This document shows positions 1-9,481 of a DNA stretch of 64,000 nt, one piece after another; within the stretch, counting starts at the first letter, position 1; each line of letters begins with the position of its first letter. The DNA comes from Candidatus Tisiphia endosymbiont of Nemotelus nigrinus (lineage in GTDB: Bacteria; Pseudomonadota; Alphaproteobacteria; Rickettsiales; Rickettsiaceae), in contig NZ_OZ032151.1 in NCBI RefSeq assembly GCF_964026475.1, positions 1,415,615-1,479,614 on the forward strand, written 5' to 3'. The position numbers and the translations under genes were made by a program. The notes below the pieces were generated by a model. It was not told the DNA's origin and did no database searches. It saw only the letters and a program-made list of their open reading frames with translations.

Positions 1-2
1 AT

Positions 3-650
3 CAATTTCAGGTTATACTAAAACCCTCTCCTGATGATATACAAGAGCTATATTTAAAGAGTCTTGAATGTCTTGGTATAGATTTGCAAAAACATGATAT
101 TAGGTTTGTTAAAGATGATTGGGAGTCTCCTAGTCTCGGTGCTGCTGGGCTTGGCTGGGAAATATGGTGTAACGGTATGGAAGTATCACAATTTACTTAT
201 ATGCAACAAATAGGTGGTATTGATTGTCGTCCAGTGGCTGGTGAGATTACCTATGGTTTAGAACGTCTGGCACTTTATATACAAGGAATCAATGAGGTAA
301 GAAATCTTGACTGGAATGGTCAGGTTGGAGAAAAGGCTTTAACCTATGGTGAAGTAGATTTTGCCGCTGAAAAACAATTTTCAAAATTTAATTTAGAATT
401 AGCTGACGTAGCCATATTATCTCAGCATTTTATTGATAGTGAGAAACAATGTAATGAATTAATCGCTGCAGATTTACCTTTGCCAGCTTATGATTATTGT
501 ATTCAAGCTAGTCATCTTTTTAATCTGTTAAATGCCCGGGGGGTAATTAGTGTAACAGAGAGAGCATCTTACATACTCAGGATACGTAATTTGGCAAAAA
601 TGTGCTGTAATAAATGGTTAGAACTAGAAGATAAAGAAGAGTTAATATGA
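3..650 (+). CDS. glyQ: glycyl-tRNA synthetase alpha subunit (5' truncated by window)
   Basis: C-terminal part of the catalytic alpha chain of the alpha2-beta2 glycyl-tRNA synthetase, which charges tRNA-Gly in the cytoplasm. The frame is open from base 3, so the gene begins before the window and a TTG at 84 is internal. Highly conserved GlyQ blocks are visible: [20 protein letters not shown], then [19 protein letters not shown] and [15 protein letters not shown], which form the class II active site. The stop TGA overlaps the ATG of glyS by 4 bases, so the two subunits are translationally coupled. Family assignment is firm; only the missing start is uncertain. Confidence 0.97.
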   Translation, partial: QFQVILKPSPDDIQELYLKSLECLGIDLQKHDIRFVKDDWESPSLGAAGLGWEIWCNGMEVSQFTYMQQIGGIDCRPVAGEITYGLERLALYIQGINEVRNLDWNGQVGEKALTYGEVDFAAEKQFSKFNLELADVAILSQHFIDSEKQCNELIAADLPLPAYDYCIQASHLFNLLNARGVISVTERASYILRIRNLAKMCCNKWLELEDKEELI

Positions 651-2686
651 GTGAGTTATTATTAGAACTTTTTAGCGAAGAGATACCAGCTTTGATGCAG
701 AAAAATGCAGCGGAAAGCTATAAAACCATATTTACGACAATCTTGCAGGAAAGCGAGCTAGTTGCTGATGTTCAGCTATATGTTGGATCTAGGAGAATTG
801 CTGTACATATTACAAATTTACCAAAATCTATACCACCAAAAGAAATTACCATAAGAGGACCGAAAGTTTCGGCAACGCAGCAGGCTGTAGAAGGGTTTTG
901 TCGATCAAATAATATTGAGCAAAATAAATTATCTACGCTATTAGTGCAAGGGCAATTATATTATATAATAGCAAAGAGTAGCATAGAAACCGATATACGA
1001 GTATTATTGCAAGAGATAATTCCTAAAGCAATTAGTAAGTATATTTGGTCAAAATCTATGTATTGGGGGAATTATGATATAAGTTGGATTAGACCGCTTA
1101 GGAATATTTTATGTATATTTGATGGAGAAATACTAGCCATTAAATATGGACATTTGACGGCAAATAATATTACCTTTGGGCACAGATTTCTTAGTCCTGA
1201 ACCGATTACTATAGACAGTTTTTCTGAATACCAGAATAAGCTGCGGGAGAGTAATGTCATTATTGACCAAGAAGAACGTAAGGAGATAATAAAAAGTCAG
1301 CTATCAAAAATAGCCAATTCACTTAATTTAGTTATCAAAGATGATGAGAAATTATTAGAAGAAGTAACAGGATTAGTAGAATTGCCAGTTGTTATGGCGG
1401 GTAAAATACCTGAGATATTTTTGCAGTTACCTAGTGAAGTACTAGTTAGCTCAATGCGTAGCCACCAGAAATATTTTAGCACTTTTGACCAAGCTGGTAA
1501 TTTTGCTCCTTATTTTCTTTTTGTTAGTAATATGCGACATGATCAAAATGTTATAATAAGTGGTAACGAAAAAGTACTAGCTGCTAGACTATCTGATGCG
1601 TTATATTTTTATCAGCAGGATTTATCTAATAGTTTAGAATCAAAATTGCCAAAGCTTGAGCAGATAACTTTCCATGCAAAGCTTGGCAGTATCAAACAAA
1701 AAACAGAGAGAATTGATGATATTTGTAATTATCTAATGCTAGGAAATCAGGATTTGCAAGTAGCAGCTAAACTTTGTAAAAGTGACCTAACAACTGAAAT
1801 GGTGGGAGAATTCCCTGAACTGCAAGGTATTATGGGATATTATTACGCCAAAGCCGAAGGGTTAAATGATCAGATTGCCTTGGCAATAAGAGATCATTAT
1901 AAACCACAAGGACCATCAGATAATTTGCCAATGGGAAATAGTGCAATATTGGCGATTGCTGATAAACTGGATAGTTTAGTAGGTTTGATATTAATAGGAG
2001 AAGAGCCAAATGGTTCAAGAGACCCTTACTCGCTTAGACGGCAAGCATTAGGTATTATTAGGATAATTTTAACTAATAAATTAAATATTGATATTAAGGA
2101 ACTAGTTGCGTATGTAGTTCACTTATATCAAACTATGTTTGAAGACGTAAAGGGAGGAGGGGATGATAGTGGGCTAAATAAAACTAGTCAGATAATTCTA
2201 GAGTTCTTAGAAGAACGAGCCAAATATTATTTTAAAAATCACTATGACATATCGTTAATTAATGCGGTGCTTGATTTTGATATTGAAAGAGATTTAGTGA
2301 TTAGCGAAATAAAGCTCGGTGCTTTACAAAAGTTTCTCGCTGGAGTGGATGGTGAGAATTTATTAACTATTTACAAAAGAGCAAATAATATACTAGAAGG
2401 TAGTAATATAGAAGGAGAAGTTGATCAAAAGGCTTTTATTTCACAATATGAGCAACAATTATTTTTATCATTAGAAAACGTTTCTAAACAAATAGATCAC
2501 TATATTGCAGAAAAAGATTTTACTAAAACTCTTAGCCTGTTACTAGAAATATTAAAACCTGTCAATGAGTTTTTTGATAATGTTATGGTCAAAGATCAAG
2601 ATCGTAACATTGCCAATAATCGTTTATTGTTGCTCAGAATGGTTACCCAATTATTTGATAAATTAGCAAAATTTAGTGCTTTATGA
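647..2686 (+). CDS. glyS: glycyl-tRNA synthetase beta subunit
   Basis: Beta chain (679 aa, usual length) of the heterotetrameric glycyl-tRNA synthetase, which supplies tRNA binding and the anticodon-recognition domain. Family signatures include the N-terminal [12 protein letters not shown], a central [10 protein letters not shown] and [11 protein letters not shown], and the C-terminal [17 protein letters not shown]. The end of the protein resembles the DALR-like anticodon-binding region. The ATG overlaps the end of glyQ (ATGA) and the stop overlaps the next gene by 4 bases, so this is the second gene of a tightly packed four-gene run. Confidence 0.97.
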   Translation: MSELLLELFSEEIPALMQKNAAESYKTIFTTILQESELVADVQLYVGSRRIAVHITNLPKSIPPKEITIRGPKVSATQQAVEGFCRSNNIEQNKLSTLLVQGQLYYIIAKSSIETDIRVLLQEIIPKAISKYIWSKSMYWGNYDISWIRPLRNILCIFDGEILAIKYGHLTANNITFGHRFLSPEPITIDSFSEYQNKLRESNVIIDQEERKEIIKSQLSKIANSLNLVIKDDEKLLEEVTGLVELPVVMAGKIPEIFLQLPSEVLVSSMRSHQKYFSTFDQAGNFAPYFLFVSNMRHDQNVIISGNEKVLAARLSDALYFYQQDLSNSLESKLPKLEQITFHAKLGSIKQKTERIDDICNYLMLGNQDLQVAAKLCKSDLTTEMVGEFPELQGIMGYYYAKAEGLNDQIALAIRDHYKPQGPSDNLPMGNSAILAIADKLDSLVGLILIGEEPNGSRDPYSLRRQALGIIRIILTNKLNIDIKELVAYVVHLYQTMFEDVKGGGDDSGLNKTSQIILEFLEERAKYYFKNHYDISLINAVLDFDIERDLVISEIKLGALQKFLAGVDGENLLTIYKRANNILEGSNIEGEVDQKAFISQYEQQLFLSLENVSKQIDHYIAEKDFTKTLSLLLEILKPVNEFFDNVMVKDQDRNIANNRLLLLRMVTQLFDKLAKFSAL

Positions 2687-3633
2687 CTGATACATTAAAG
2701 CAGGCTGCCAAATTTATAAAATCTGGCAATGTAGTAGCATTCCCCACAGAAACAGTATATGGACTTGGGGCAGATGCTAGTAATGAGCAAGCTTGTCAGA
2801 AGATTTTTAAGATAAAAAAGCGTCCAAGCATAAATCCTCTAATTGTTCATGTAGCAACTATGAGCCAAGCTAAAACTATAGGGGAATTTAATGCAGATGC
2901 CATTAAGTTAAGTGAGGTGTTTTGGCCAGGGCCTTTATCGATTGTTGTACCATTAAAAAGTGGGGCAAATATAGCGGAATCAGTATTAGCTGGGATGACA
3001 ACGGTTGCCCTTCGTATACCATCACATAATATTGCTTTGGAGCTAATAAGAAAGTCAGCTACTCCGATAGCAGCCCCTAGTGCTAACCCATCAGGTTATA
3101 TTAGTAGCACGACTTTACAGCATGTACAGGAACATTTTGCAAATGACCAAGATATTTTTATTTTAGAGGATAATTTAAATGATTGTAAGTGTCAATATGG
3201 TATAGAATCAACCATAGTAGATAGTACTACTAATAACTTAACTATTTTGCGAGATGGTTTTATTACGCTGGAAGCGTTAGAGAAGGCCATTGGTAAGAAA
3301 CTAGATAAAACATCCAGCTTGATGCAAATTAAAGCTCCGGGGATGATGAATAAACATTACTCGCCAAGAGTTAAAGTAAGATTGAATGCAGAGAGTTTAG
3401 AAGCTAATGAGGTAGGGCTTAATTTTGCCGATAGTAAGCTAGAGGGTAATTTTTCGCTTAATTTAAGTTTAACTGGTGATTTAATTGAAACAGCTAGTAA
3501 CTTATTTGCCAGTCTTAGAATATTGGATAATTACGCAGAATTAAATGGATTAGCAATTGCCGTTGCCTCTATCCCAGAGGTTGGTATTGGCGTTGCAATC
3601 AATGATCGACTTAAAAGAGCGGCGGTAAAATGA
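2683..3633 (+). CDS. L-threonylcarbamoyladenylate synthase (Sua5/TsaC type)
   Basis: Makes threonylcarbamoyl-AMP from threonine, bicarbonate and ATP, the first step of the t6A37 modification of ANN-reading tRNAs. The YrdC-fold region spans about residues 1-200: FPTETVYGLGADAS, KKRPSINPLIVHV and APSANPSGYIS form the substrate pocket. A C-terminal extension after APGMMNKHYSPR (about residue 225) is the SUA5 domain, so this is the long Sua5 form (316 aa) rather than the short TsaC form. Both ends overlap neighbours by 4 bases, placing it with glyQS and ftsY in one transcription unit. Confidence 0.93.
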   Translation: MTDTLKQAAKFIKSGNVVAFPTETVYGLGADASNEQACQKIFKIKKRPSINPLIVHVATMSQAKTIGEFNADAIKLSEVFWPGPLSIVVPLKSGANIAESVLAGMTTVALRIPSHNIALELIRKSATPIAAPSANPSGYISSTTLQHVQEHFANDQDIFILEDNLNDCKCQYGIESTIVDSTTNNLTILRDGFITLEALEKAIGKKLDKTSSLMQIKAPGMMNKHYSPRVKVRLNAESLEANEVGLNFADSKLEGNFSLNLSLTGDLIETASNLFASLRILDNYAELNGLAIAVASIPEVGIGVAINDRLKRAAVK

Positions 3634-4541
3634 CATCTATATTTACTAAATTAAAGCAGGTATTAGTTAATAGTTCAAATAAAATATCTTCGGGCATTGA
3701 CCAGATATTTTATAAAAGAAAACTAGATGAGCAAACTTTAAATGAATTAGAGGAGTTGTTAATATCTGCAGATATCACAGCCTCTGTGGCAATAGAGCTG
3801 GTTGATAAACTAAGAGCTATCAAATTTGATAAAGAAGTAAGTGGTTTGGCAATCAAAGAACAGCTAGCTGACATTATCGGGCAATTATTGGTAAAAACTA
3901 GCAAGCCTTTTGAATTGTATGATAAAAAGCTTAATGTTATCCTAGTTTGCGGTGTTAATGGGTCAGGGAAAACTACGACAATAGGCAAGCTAGCCAGCAT
4001 TTATCGTAGACAGGGGAAAAAAGTAGCAATTGCTGCTTGTGATACATTTAGGGCTGCTGCTGTTAGTCAATTATCTAGTTGGGCTGATAAAAGTGGTTCA
4101 ATGTTTATTGCTGGTGAAGAATCAGCTGAGCCTGCTAGTGTTGCTTATCTTGCTATGCAGTCTTCAATAAAAAATGATGTTGATATATTATTTATTGATA
4201 CAGCTGGAAGGTTGCATAACAAGAAGAATTTGATGGAAGAACTTGCCAAAATTGTTAGGGTTATTAAGAAGATTGATGATACAGCTCCTCACCATAGTAT
4301 ATTAGTAATTGATGCGACCACAGGACAGAATGTATATAACCAAGTTGAACAATTTGCCGCTATTGCTAACATAACAAGTCTGATAGTCACTAAATTAGAC
4401 GGTACGGCAAAAGCTGGTGTAGTGGTAGGAGTCGTACAAAAATTCGCCTTACCAGTATGTTTTTTAGGGGTAGGGGAAAAGGTAGACGATCTAAAACCGT
4501 TTGATCCAGCTGCGTTTGCCAGTAGTTTAGTAGGGAATTAA
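3630..4541 (+). CDS. ftsY: signal recognition particle receptor FtsY
   Basis: GTPase that docks SRP-ribosome complexes at the inner membrane for co-translational insertion. The short N domain (about 1-95) is followed by the G domain. The P-loop GVNGSGKTTT is at residues 108-117. DTFRAAAVSQL, DTAGRLHNKKNL and TKLDGTAKAG are the further SRP-GTPase motifs. At 303 aa it lacks the long acidic A domain of E. coli FtsY, which is normal for Rickettsiales. Last gene of the glyQ-glyS-sua5-ftsY overlap chain (4-base overlap with the gene before). Confidence 0.96.
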   Translation: MTSIFTKLKQVLVNSSNKISSGIDQIFYKRKLDEQTLNELEELLISADITASVAIELVDKLRAIKFDKEVSGLAIKEQLADIIGQLLVKTSKPFELYDKKLNVILVCGVNGSGKTTTIGKLASIYRRQGKKVAIAACDTFRAAAVSQLSSWADKSGSMFIAGEESAEPASVAYLAMQSSIKNDVDILFIDTAGRLHNKKNLMEELAKIVRVIKKIDDTAPHHSILVIDATTGQNVYNQVEQFAAIANITSLIVTKLDGTAKAGVVVGVVQKFALPVCFLGVGEKVDDLKPFDPAAFASSLVGN

Positions 4542-4569
4542 TTATTAAATATAGATGATAAAATAATTG

Positions 4570-4598
4570 TTGAAAAGCATTAAGTGATACTTTATATT
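4570..4598 (+). promoter_or_regulatory. sigma70-type promoter upstream of fic gene
   Basis: TTGAAA at 4570-4575 and TATATT at 4593-4598 are separated by 17 bases. The predicted transcription start (about 4605) falls at the ATG of the Fic gene (4606), and no Shine-Dalgarno sequence precedes that ATG, so the transcript may be leaderless. This is pattern evidence only; AT-rich DNA produces such matches by chance. Confidence 0.5.
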
Positions 4599-4605
4599 TT
4601 ACTAT

Positions 4606-5598
4606 ATGAAATATGACCTACTAGACAACAAAAAAAAGCAACTGGATAGAATCAGACCATTAACTCTAGAGTTGGTTAGAAACTTAGAGCAGTGGTTTAA
4701 GGTAGAGTTGACTTATACCAGTAATGCTATTGAGGGTAATACTCTCTCGCGTTTGGAAACTGCTGTGGTAATTGAAAAAGGATTAACAGTTGGTGGAAAA
4801 TCGTTAGTAGAACATCTTGAGGCAAGAAATCATGCACAAGCTTTGGACTTAATCCATGAAATACAGCAAAAGAAAATTTGTGAAATTACTGAAAACGATA
4901 TTTTATCAATTCATGCTCTCATCCTAAAGGGTATCGATGATTATAATGCTGGATATTATAGGCAAGTAGCAGTACGTATTTCAGGTTCAAGGGTAATAAT
5001 GCCAAATCCAGTAAAAGTACCAAACTTGATGGTAGATTTCATTGCATGGCTAAACTCATCTAAAGATATGCATCCTGTAGCACTTGCAGGAGAAGCACAT
5101 TATCGACTAGTAACTATCCATCCTTTCTCAGACGGGAATGGTCGAACTGCACGATTATTGATGAATTTAATTCTAATAATGGCAGGCTATCCACCGGCTA
5201 TTATTAGACTACAAGAGAGGTTACCTTATGTAACATCTCTAGAAACTGCACAACTTGGTGGTTCAAAAGAAGCCTATGAAAAGATTATATTTAATGCAGT
5301 CAATCGTTCTCTTGATATTTATCTTAAAGCAGCAAACTCTGTAAACTCTTCAGATGTAGTATTATCAGAGAAATTATTAAGAATTGGTAAGCTTGCAAAA
5401 GCTGTCAGTGAAACTGTGTCAACAATTCGTTTTTGGACTAAGGAAGGCTTGCTTGAAATTGCTGATGTTACTAAATCACGCTATCAGCTTTACTCGCCTG
5501 AAATGATTGAACAATGTATAGAAATTCAACGATTAAAGAAACAAAAGCTAACACTGAATGAAATCAAGAATATGCTTGTGAATAATGACATAAAATAA
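4606..5598 (+). CDS. Fic family protein with C-terminal MerR-like HTH
   Basis: Fic enzymes transfer AMP (or another nucleotide moiety) from a nucleotide substrate to target proteins. The complete catalytic loop HPFSDGNGR is at residues 172-180, with the flap SGSRVIMP before it (126-133). An N-terminal SNAIEGN (39-45) fits the (S/T)xxxE(G/N) inhibitory helix of class II Fic proteins, so the enzyme is probably self-inhibited by Glu43. Residues about 257-327 (RIGKLAKAVSETVSTIRFWT through LNEIKNML) look like a MerR-type winged helix, replacing the generic winged helix common in Fic proteins. This suggests DNA binding or autoregulation (inference). The gene is monocistronic-looking with its own promoter. 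The target is unknown. Confidence 0.9.
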   Translation: MKYDLLDNKKKQLDRIRPLTLELVRNLEQWFKVELTYTSNAIEGNTLSRLETAVVIEKGLTVGGKSLVEHLEARNHAQALDLIHEIQQKKICEITENDILSIHALILKGIDDYNAGYYRQVAVRISGSRVIMPNPVKVPNLMVDFIAWLNSSKDMHPVALAGEAHYRLVTIHPFSDGNGRTARLLMNLILIMAGYPPAIIRLQERLPYVTSLETAQLGGSKEAYEKIIFNAVNRSLDIYLKAANSVNSSDVVLSEKLLRIGKLAKAVSETVSTIRFWTKEGLLEIADVTKSRYQLYSPEMIEQCIEIQRLKKQKLTLNEIKNMLVNNDIK

Positions 5599-5616
5599 AA
5601 ATAAGGTATTTTTATA

Positions 5617-6828
5617 ATGTACATTGTAAAAAAAAAATTATCTATCCAATCACGCTATTACAAAGAAATTTTGTCAATAATTAAATTAGGTGGCGGAGTA
5701 GCAAGGATTGTCGGCGGAGCTGTTCGGGATGCTATTCTTGGTGTTGTTAACTACGACATTGATATAGCAACCAATTTATTACCAGAGCAAGTAACAGATA
5801 TTTTATCAACAGCCAATATTAATGTTATCCCAACTGGTATAAAATATGGCACAGTTACGGCTTTATTAAATAATGAGAAATTTGAGATTACTACACTTAG
5901 AAAAGATATAAAATGTGATGGTCGGCACACAGAAGTTATTTTTACTGATGATTTTATGGAGGATGCTACTAGAAGAGATTTTACTATTAATGCACTAAGC
6001 TATTGTCCATTTGAGCATAAAATTTATGATTATTTTGGTGGAATAGATGATTTACGAGAATTTAAGGTAATATTTATCGAACAGCCATTTGAACGAATTG
6101 AAGAAGATTTTTTACGTATTTTACGATTCTTCCGTTTTTCCTGTTATTATGCAAGACAGTTAGATCGTAAAGGGCTAGATGCCTGTATTAAATTGCGAGA
6201 AAATCTTAAATTATTATCAAAAGAACGGATAAAATGGGAGATGGACAAGTTGATTATCTCAGATAATAGTCCTAATATTTTGCAGCAAATGTTTGATAAT
6301 GGCATATTGCAAATAATATTACCAGTTAGTAAATTTGATAAAAAATCTTTGATGGAAGCAATTAATTTCGGTTCTTTAGAGCCTTACACTAGGTATTCAC
6401 TTTTATTTTACCACATAAAGAACTTACCACTAAGTGATTTATTAAATTTAAAATTTTCTCGGCACATCGCCCTCAAAATCATTACTATACTTAGATTTGT
6501 TAATAAAGAAATCAACGAATTTACATTACGAGAAATTTGGTGGGAAAATGATGATTATTTGCAGTATATAAGTGTTCTAGTATCACTAGGCAAAGTAGAT
6601 AGAACGGTGGCCAAGAAATTTCTAGATGCATACCAATCCAAACCCCGACCAATATTCCCGATAAATGGACATGACTTACAGAAAATAAATATTCATGGTA
6701 AAGCTATTGGCACAGTGATAGATAAATTAAAGAAATCTTGGATTGCCAGTGATTTTACACTTAATAAACATCAATTACTTGAATTAGTTATTTCCGACAG
6801 TCTAGGCTCTATTGATAAAATAATATAA
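5617..6828 (+). CDS. cca: CCA tRNA nucleotidyltransferase / poly(A) polymerase family
   Basis: Adds or repairs the 3' CCA of tRNAs. The class II nucleotidyltransferase head is at the N terminus: IVGGAVRDAILG (31-42) and the metal-binding NYDIDIATN (DxD at 47-49). RRDFTINALSY and a flexible-loop RIEEDFLRILRFFRF follow. At 403 aa it matches the alphaproteobacterial PcnB/Cca type. It starts 18 bases after the fic stop and could be co-transcribed with it, though the functional link is not obvious. CCA-adding is more likely than polyadenylation, but the sequence cannot separate the two. Confidence 0.92.
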   Translation: MYIVKKKLSIQSRYYKEILSIIKLGGGVARIVGGAVRDAILGVVNYDIDIATNLLPEQVTDILSTANINVIPTGIKYGTVTALLNNEKFEITTLRKDIKCDGRHTEVIFTDDFMEDATRRDFTINALSYCPFEHKIYDYFGGIDDLREFKVIFIEQPFERIEEDFLRILRFFRFSCYYARQLDRKGLDACIKLRENLKLLSKERIKWEMDKLIISDNSPNILQQMFDNGILQIILPVSKFDKKSLMEAINFGSLEPYTRYSLLFYHIKNLPLSDLLNLKFSRHIALKIITILRFVNKEINEFTLREIWWENDDYLQYISVLVSLGKVDRTVAKKFLDAYQSKPRPIFPINGHDLQKINIHGKAIGTVIDKLKKSWIASDFTLNKHQLLELVISDSLGSIDKII

Positions 6829-6866
6829 TTATTGTATAGTAAATTCCTAAGGTACTAAATTAGGAA
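6812..6866 (+). promoter_or_regulatory. promoter and operator of the toxin-antitoxin-like cassette
   Basis: TTGATA (6812-6817), a 17-base spacer and TATAGT (6835-6840) form a sigma70-like promoter. Just downstream, TTCCTAA (6844-6850) and TTAGGAA (6860-6866) form a perfect 7-bp inverted repeat with a 9-base gap. It covers the predicted start site, and its right arm overlaps the ribosome binding site AGGAAA before the ATG at 6873. This is the expected position of an autoregulatory operator for a type II cassette. The pattern is seen directly; the function is inferred. Confidence 0.6.
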
Positions 6867-6872
6867 AATATT

Positions 6873-7136
6873 ATGAATCAAAATCAACAAGTGAAAGTAA
6901 TAGGTAGTAACGGTCAACTATCGCTTGGCAAAGTATTTGCAGGACAAATGGTATTAATCGAACAATTAGATAATGACACATGGATCATTAAAACAGGAGA
7001 ATTTGTTCCAACCTCAGAAAAATGGTTATCTCAAGGAGATACTTTAACTAAACTAGATAAAGCATTATCGTGGGCAGAAAGCAATAAACCAAAAGATAAC
7101 TTACAAGAAATTGTTGAGAAAATTGAACATGTCTAA
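6873..7136 (+). CDS. probable antitoxin (first gene of two-gene cassette)
   Basis: 87-aa protein. Its N-terminal half (about 7-50: KVIGSNGQLSLGKVFAGQMV, then a WIIKTGEFVP strand) looks like a small beta-rich, AbrB/SpoVT-like DNA-binding fold. The C-terminal half (TLTKLDKALSWAESNK and onward) is helical and would bind the toxin. This organisation is typical of type II antitoxins. It is preceded by a good SD (AGGAAA), a promoter and an inverted repeat, and it overlaps the next gene by 8 bases. The exact family cannot be named from sequence by eye. Confidence 0.65.
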   Translation: MNQNQQVKVIGSNGQLSLGKVFAGQMVLIEQLDNDTWIIKTGEFVPTSEKWLSQGDTLTKLDKALSWAESNKPKDNLQEIVEKIEHV

Positions 7137-7428
7137 AATAAAAATAGATATGAATAATCTAGAGTTTCAAAAAGATTTGTTTGCTCTTGAAAAAAATAAT
7201 CAATTAGCATTAATTAAAGTGTTAAAAAAAATAAGTCATTTAACTTGGGATGAGTTATATAGGAATCAAGGTTTAAAATGGGAAGTAATCGTGTCCAAAA
7301 TAACTAAAAATAAGCATCAGATTTACTCTTTTAGGTTTTCACAAAAATGTCGAGCATTGGCTCTAAGAGAAGGATCTTACTTACGTTTACTAACTTTACA
7401 TACAGATCATGATAGTGCTTATGAATAA
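7129..7428 (+). CDS. probable toxin (second gene of two-gene cassette)
   Basis: 99-aa basic protein starting at the ATG at 7129 (MSKIKIDMNN). A TTG at 7111 would give a longer form, but the ATG overlapping the antitoxin end is the usual arrangement. Helical N-terminal part (FQKDLFALEKNNQLALIKVL) and a C-terminal beta-sheet region ending YSFRFSQKCRALALREGSYL with a conserved-looking LHTDHDSAYE tail. This resembles the RelE/HigB-like fold of small rickettsial toxins. RNase activity is inferred from fold and context, not from identified catalytic residues. Confidence 0.65.
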   Translation: MSKIKIDMNNLEFQKDLFALEKNNQLALIKVLKKISHLTWDELYRNQGLKWEVIVSKITKNKHQIYSFRFSQKCRALALREGSYLRLLTLHTDHDSAYE

Positions 7429-7482
7429 TTCCCAAAGTATACTTGGAAAAAAATAAAACATCCAAGGCATTGAAAAATAACG

Positions 7483-8349
7483 GTGAAAATTAAGAAAAAA
7501 ATGAAAATTAATATTAGTGCTAGCATTTTTATTGCTATAATTATGATATTACTTAGTCAGGTATCTTTTGCTAACGTAGGTAGGATAAAAATTGTTACTA
7601 GCATAACCCCACTAGCAAGCATTATAGCGATGTTAGTGAAAGAGCAAGCAGAAATTGTTGCTATTGCCAATAACAATGATTGCCCACATCACTATAATTT
7701 GAGACCTAGTGATCTCAAAAAAGTCAAAGATGCAGATATTGTATTTTATATAGATGAGCAATTTGATGGCTTTGCTGGCAAATTAATGAATGGTCATAGT
7801 AAAAATGTCATTAAAATTAGTAATTTTAATAGGCTAAGAATTATTAGTAATGACTCCTATGATAATTGGCATATTTGGCTTGATTTAGATAATGTAAAAA
7901 TACTATTAGAACAATTATCTCAGATATTATCTCAACGATTTCCTGAGATTAGTTCAGCTATTTACCAGAATCTTGAAGAGGCAAAAAAACAAATAGACGA
8001 TCTTGCGAAAATCAAACATCAAAGATTAGTGTCTTTAACAGATGTGATCTTGCTTAGTGATAGTTTAGAATATTTTTTTGATAATGGCCAAAAAAGCGTT
8101 GCAAAATTATATAGCTCTGATCAAAAGAGTCTGAAATATATTAGTAATCTTGAGCATTTATTAAGCATGTCTAGTAGCAAATGTTTATTGCTAAGTCTCG
8201 ATCAAGATGTTGCTCTGTATAAGAATTTTAAGGTAGAAGTAGTGGTAATTGAAAGTGAGAATTGGCAAGTGACTAACATCAATAGTGATTTATTTTATGA
8301 TCAATATTTAAAAATAATTAATCAAGTGTCTAAATGTTTAAATTACTAA
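7483..8349 (+). CDS. zinc/manganese ABC transporter substrate-binding protein (ZnuA-like)
   Basis: Periplasmic metal-binding lipocalin-unrelated SBP of the cluster A-I (ZnuA/TroA) type, 288 aa. A signal peptide spans about 1-30 (hydrophobic IFIAIIMILLSQVSFANV). VTSITPLASIIAMLV is the family N terminus. Likely metal ligands are the His pair in CPHHYNLRPSDL and His in NWHIWLDLDN. The position equivalent to the third His of ZnuA (FHDAYxYF) reads LSDSLEYFF, so that ligand seems lost. GTG start at 7483; an ATG at 7501 is an alternative. No permease or ATPase gene is adjacent. Its end overlaps ccmC by 16 bases. Confidence 0.8.
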   Translation: MKIKKKMKINISASIFIAIIMILLSQVSFANVGRIKIVTSITPLASIIAMLVKEQAEIVAIANNNDCPHHYNLRPSDLKKVKDADIVFYIDEQFDGFAGKLMNGHSKNVIKISNFNRLRIISNDSYDNWHIWLDLDNVKILLEQLSQILSQRFPEISSAIYQNLEEAKKQIDDLAKIKHQRLVSLTDVILLSDSLEYFFDNGQKSVAKLYSSDQKSLKYISNLEHLLSMSSSKCLLLSLDQDVALYKNFKVEVVVIESENWQVTNINSDLFYDQYLKIINQVSKCLNY

Positions 8350-9035
8350 ACCCTTATTTTTTTAGTAAGTTAGTACGAACCATGCTACCATTATTGCTAG
8401 TTGCAATGTTGGTAACAATGGGGTTGGGGTTATACCAAGCTTTGATAGTCTCGCCACCAGATTATCAACAAGGTGATATGGTCAGGATTATGTATGTTCA
8501 TGTACCAGCTTCTTGGATGGCACTAGGGGTTTATACATTTATAGCTATTTGTAGTTTGTCTAACCTAGTGTGGAAGACTAAAATGTCATTCTTAGTGGCA
8601 GTGGCAAGCGCTCCTATAGGAGCAGTTTTTTGCATGATTAGTATGGTGACAGGAGCGTTATGGGGAAAGCCTATTTGGGGAACATGGTGGGTTTGGGATG
8701 CTAGACTTACCTCAATGTTCGTACTATTCTTGCTCTATTTAAGTTATATTGTGGTGGTGAATAGTGGTGATAGGATAAGCCGTACTGAAAAACCAGCTTC
8801 GGTGATTGCTCTGATTGGTTTTATCAATGTTCCTATAGTAAAATTTTCGGTAAATATTTGGTATAGTTTACATCAGCCAGCAAGTGTTTTAAGACTAGGT
8901 AGTCCGACAATTGATAATTCTATGTTATTGCCCTTAGTGCTAATGTTGATAAGTGCTATACTGTATTTTTTATTAGTATTGGGTTTGAGAACTTGCGTTT
9001 TAATCACCAAGTTCAAGGAGTATAACAATCTATGA
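8334..9035 (+). CDS. ccmC: heme exporter / cytochrome c maturation protein CcmC
   Basis: Inner-membrane protein that presents heme to CcmE during cytochrome c maturation. 233 aa with six predicted membrane segments. The tryptophan-rich periplasmic signature [20 protein letters not shown] is intact and lies between conserved histidines (MYVHVPASW, His56, and [10 protein letters not shown] near residue 182). It overlaps the SBP gene upstream and fdxA downstream (ATGA), so the three genes are one unit. Other ccm genes are not in this window, as usual for dispersed rickettsial ccm genes. Confidence 0.95.
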   Translation: MFKLLNPYFFSKLVRTMLPLLLVAMLVTMGLGLYQALIVSPPDYQQGDMVRIMYVHVPASWMALGVYTFIAICSLSNLVWKTKMSFLVAVASAPIGAVFCMISMVTGALWGKPIWGTWWVWDARLTSMFVLFLLYLSYIVVVNSGDRISRTEKPASVIALIGFINVPIVKFSVNIWYSLHQPASVLRLGSPTIDNSMLLPLVLMLISAILYFLLVLGLRTCVLITKFKEYNNL

Positions 9036-9352
9036 CTTATGTTGTTACCGATGAGTGCATAAAATGTAAATATACTGATTGTGTAGAAGTATGTCCTGTC
9101 GATTGCTTCTATGAAGGGGAGTTAATGTTGGTAATTAATCCTGATGAATGTATTGATTGTGGAGTGTGTGAGATTGAGTGTCCGGTTAAAGCTATTAAGC
9201 CAGAGTCAGAACAGCTTATTGATTGGATAGAAAGAGCTAAGTTTTTTTCCAGCAAATGGTCAAATATTACTGTTAAAAAACCAGCGCTACCTGATGCAGA
9301 TAAATATAAGGATGAGAAGAATAAGTTTGAAAAATATATGGGGGAAGTTTGA
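9032..9352 (+). CDS. fdxA: ferredoxin FdxA, 7Fe/8Fe type
   Basis: Small soluble electron carrier (106 aa). The N-terminal Cys pattern [17 protein letters not shown] and then [12 protein letters not shown] matches the seven-iron [3Fe-4S][4Fe-4S] ferredoxins of Proteobacteria. The C-terminal extension (about 60-106, acidic and lysine-rich) is also typical. It overlaps ccmC by 4 bases and faces nuoK convergently. Electron partners are not shown by the sequence. Confidence 0.94.
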   Translation: MTYVVTDECIKCKYTDCVEVCPVDCFYEGELMLVINPDECIDCGVCEIECPVKAIKPESEQLIDWIERAKFFSSKWSNITVKKPALPDADKYKDEKNKFEKYMGEV

Positions 9353-9481
9353 TTTATGCAAGCTTCTTCTCGACTTCCGCATTTTCTATTAAGAGATAGT
9401 TCGTTGCTACTAGACATTCGCAATGACGTTGTCTAGACGCCCGATTTCGTAATAATTAATTTCCAGAGTTAACGTCATCAA

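Noticed and set aside
7430..7460. Terminator after the toxin gene (CCAAAGTATACTTGG)
   Set aside because: The stem has central mismatches and is too weak to support.
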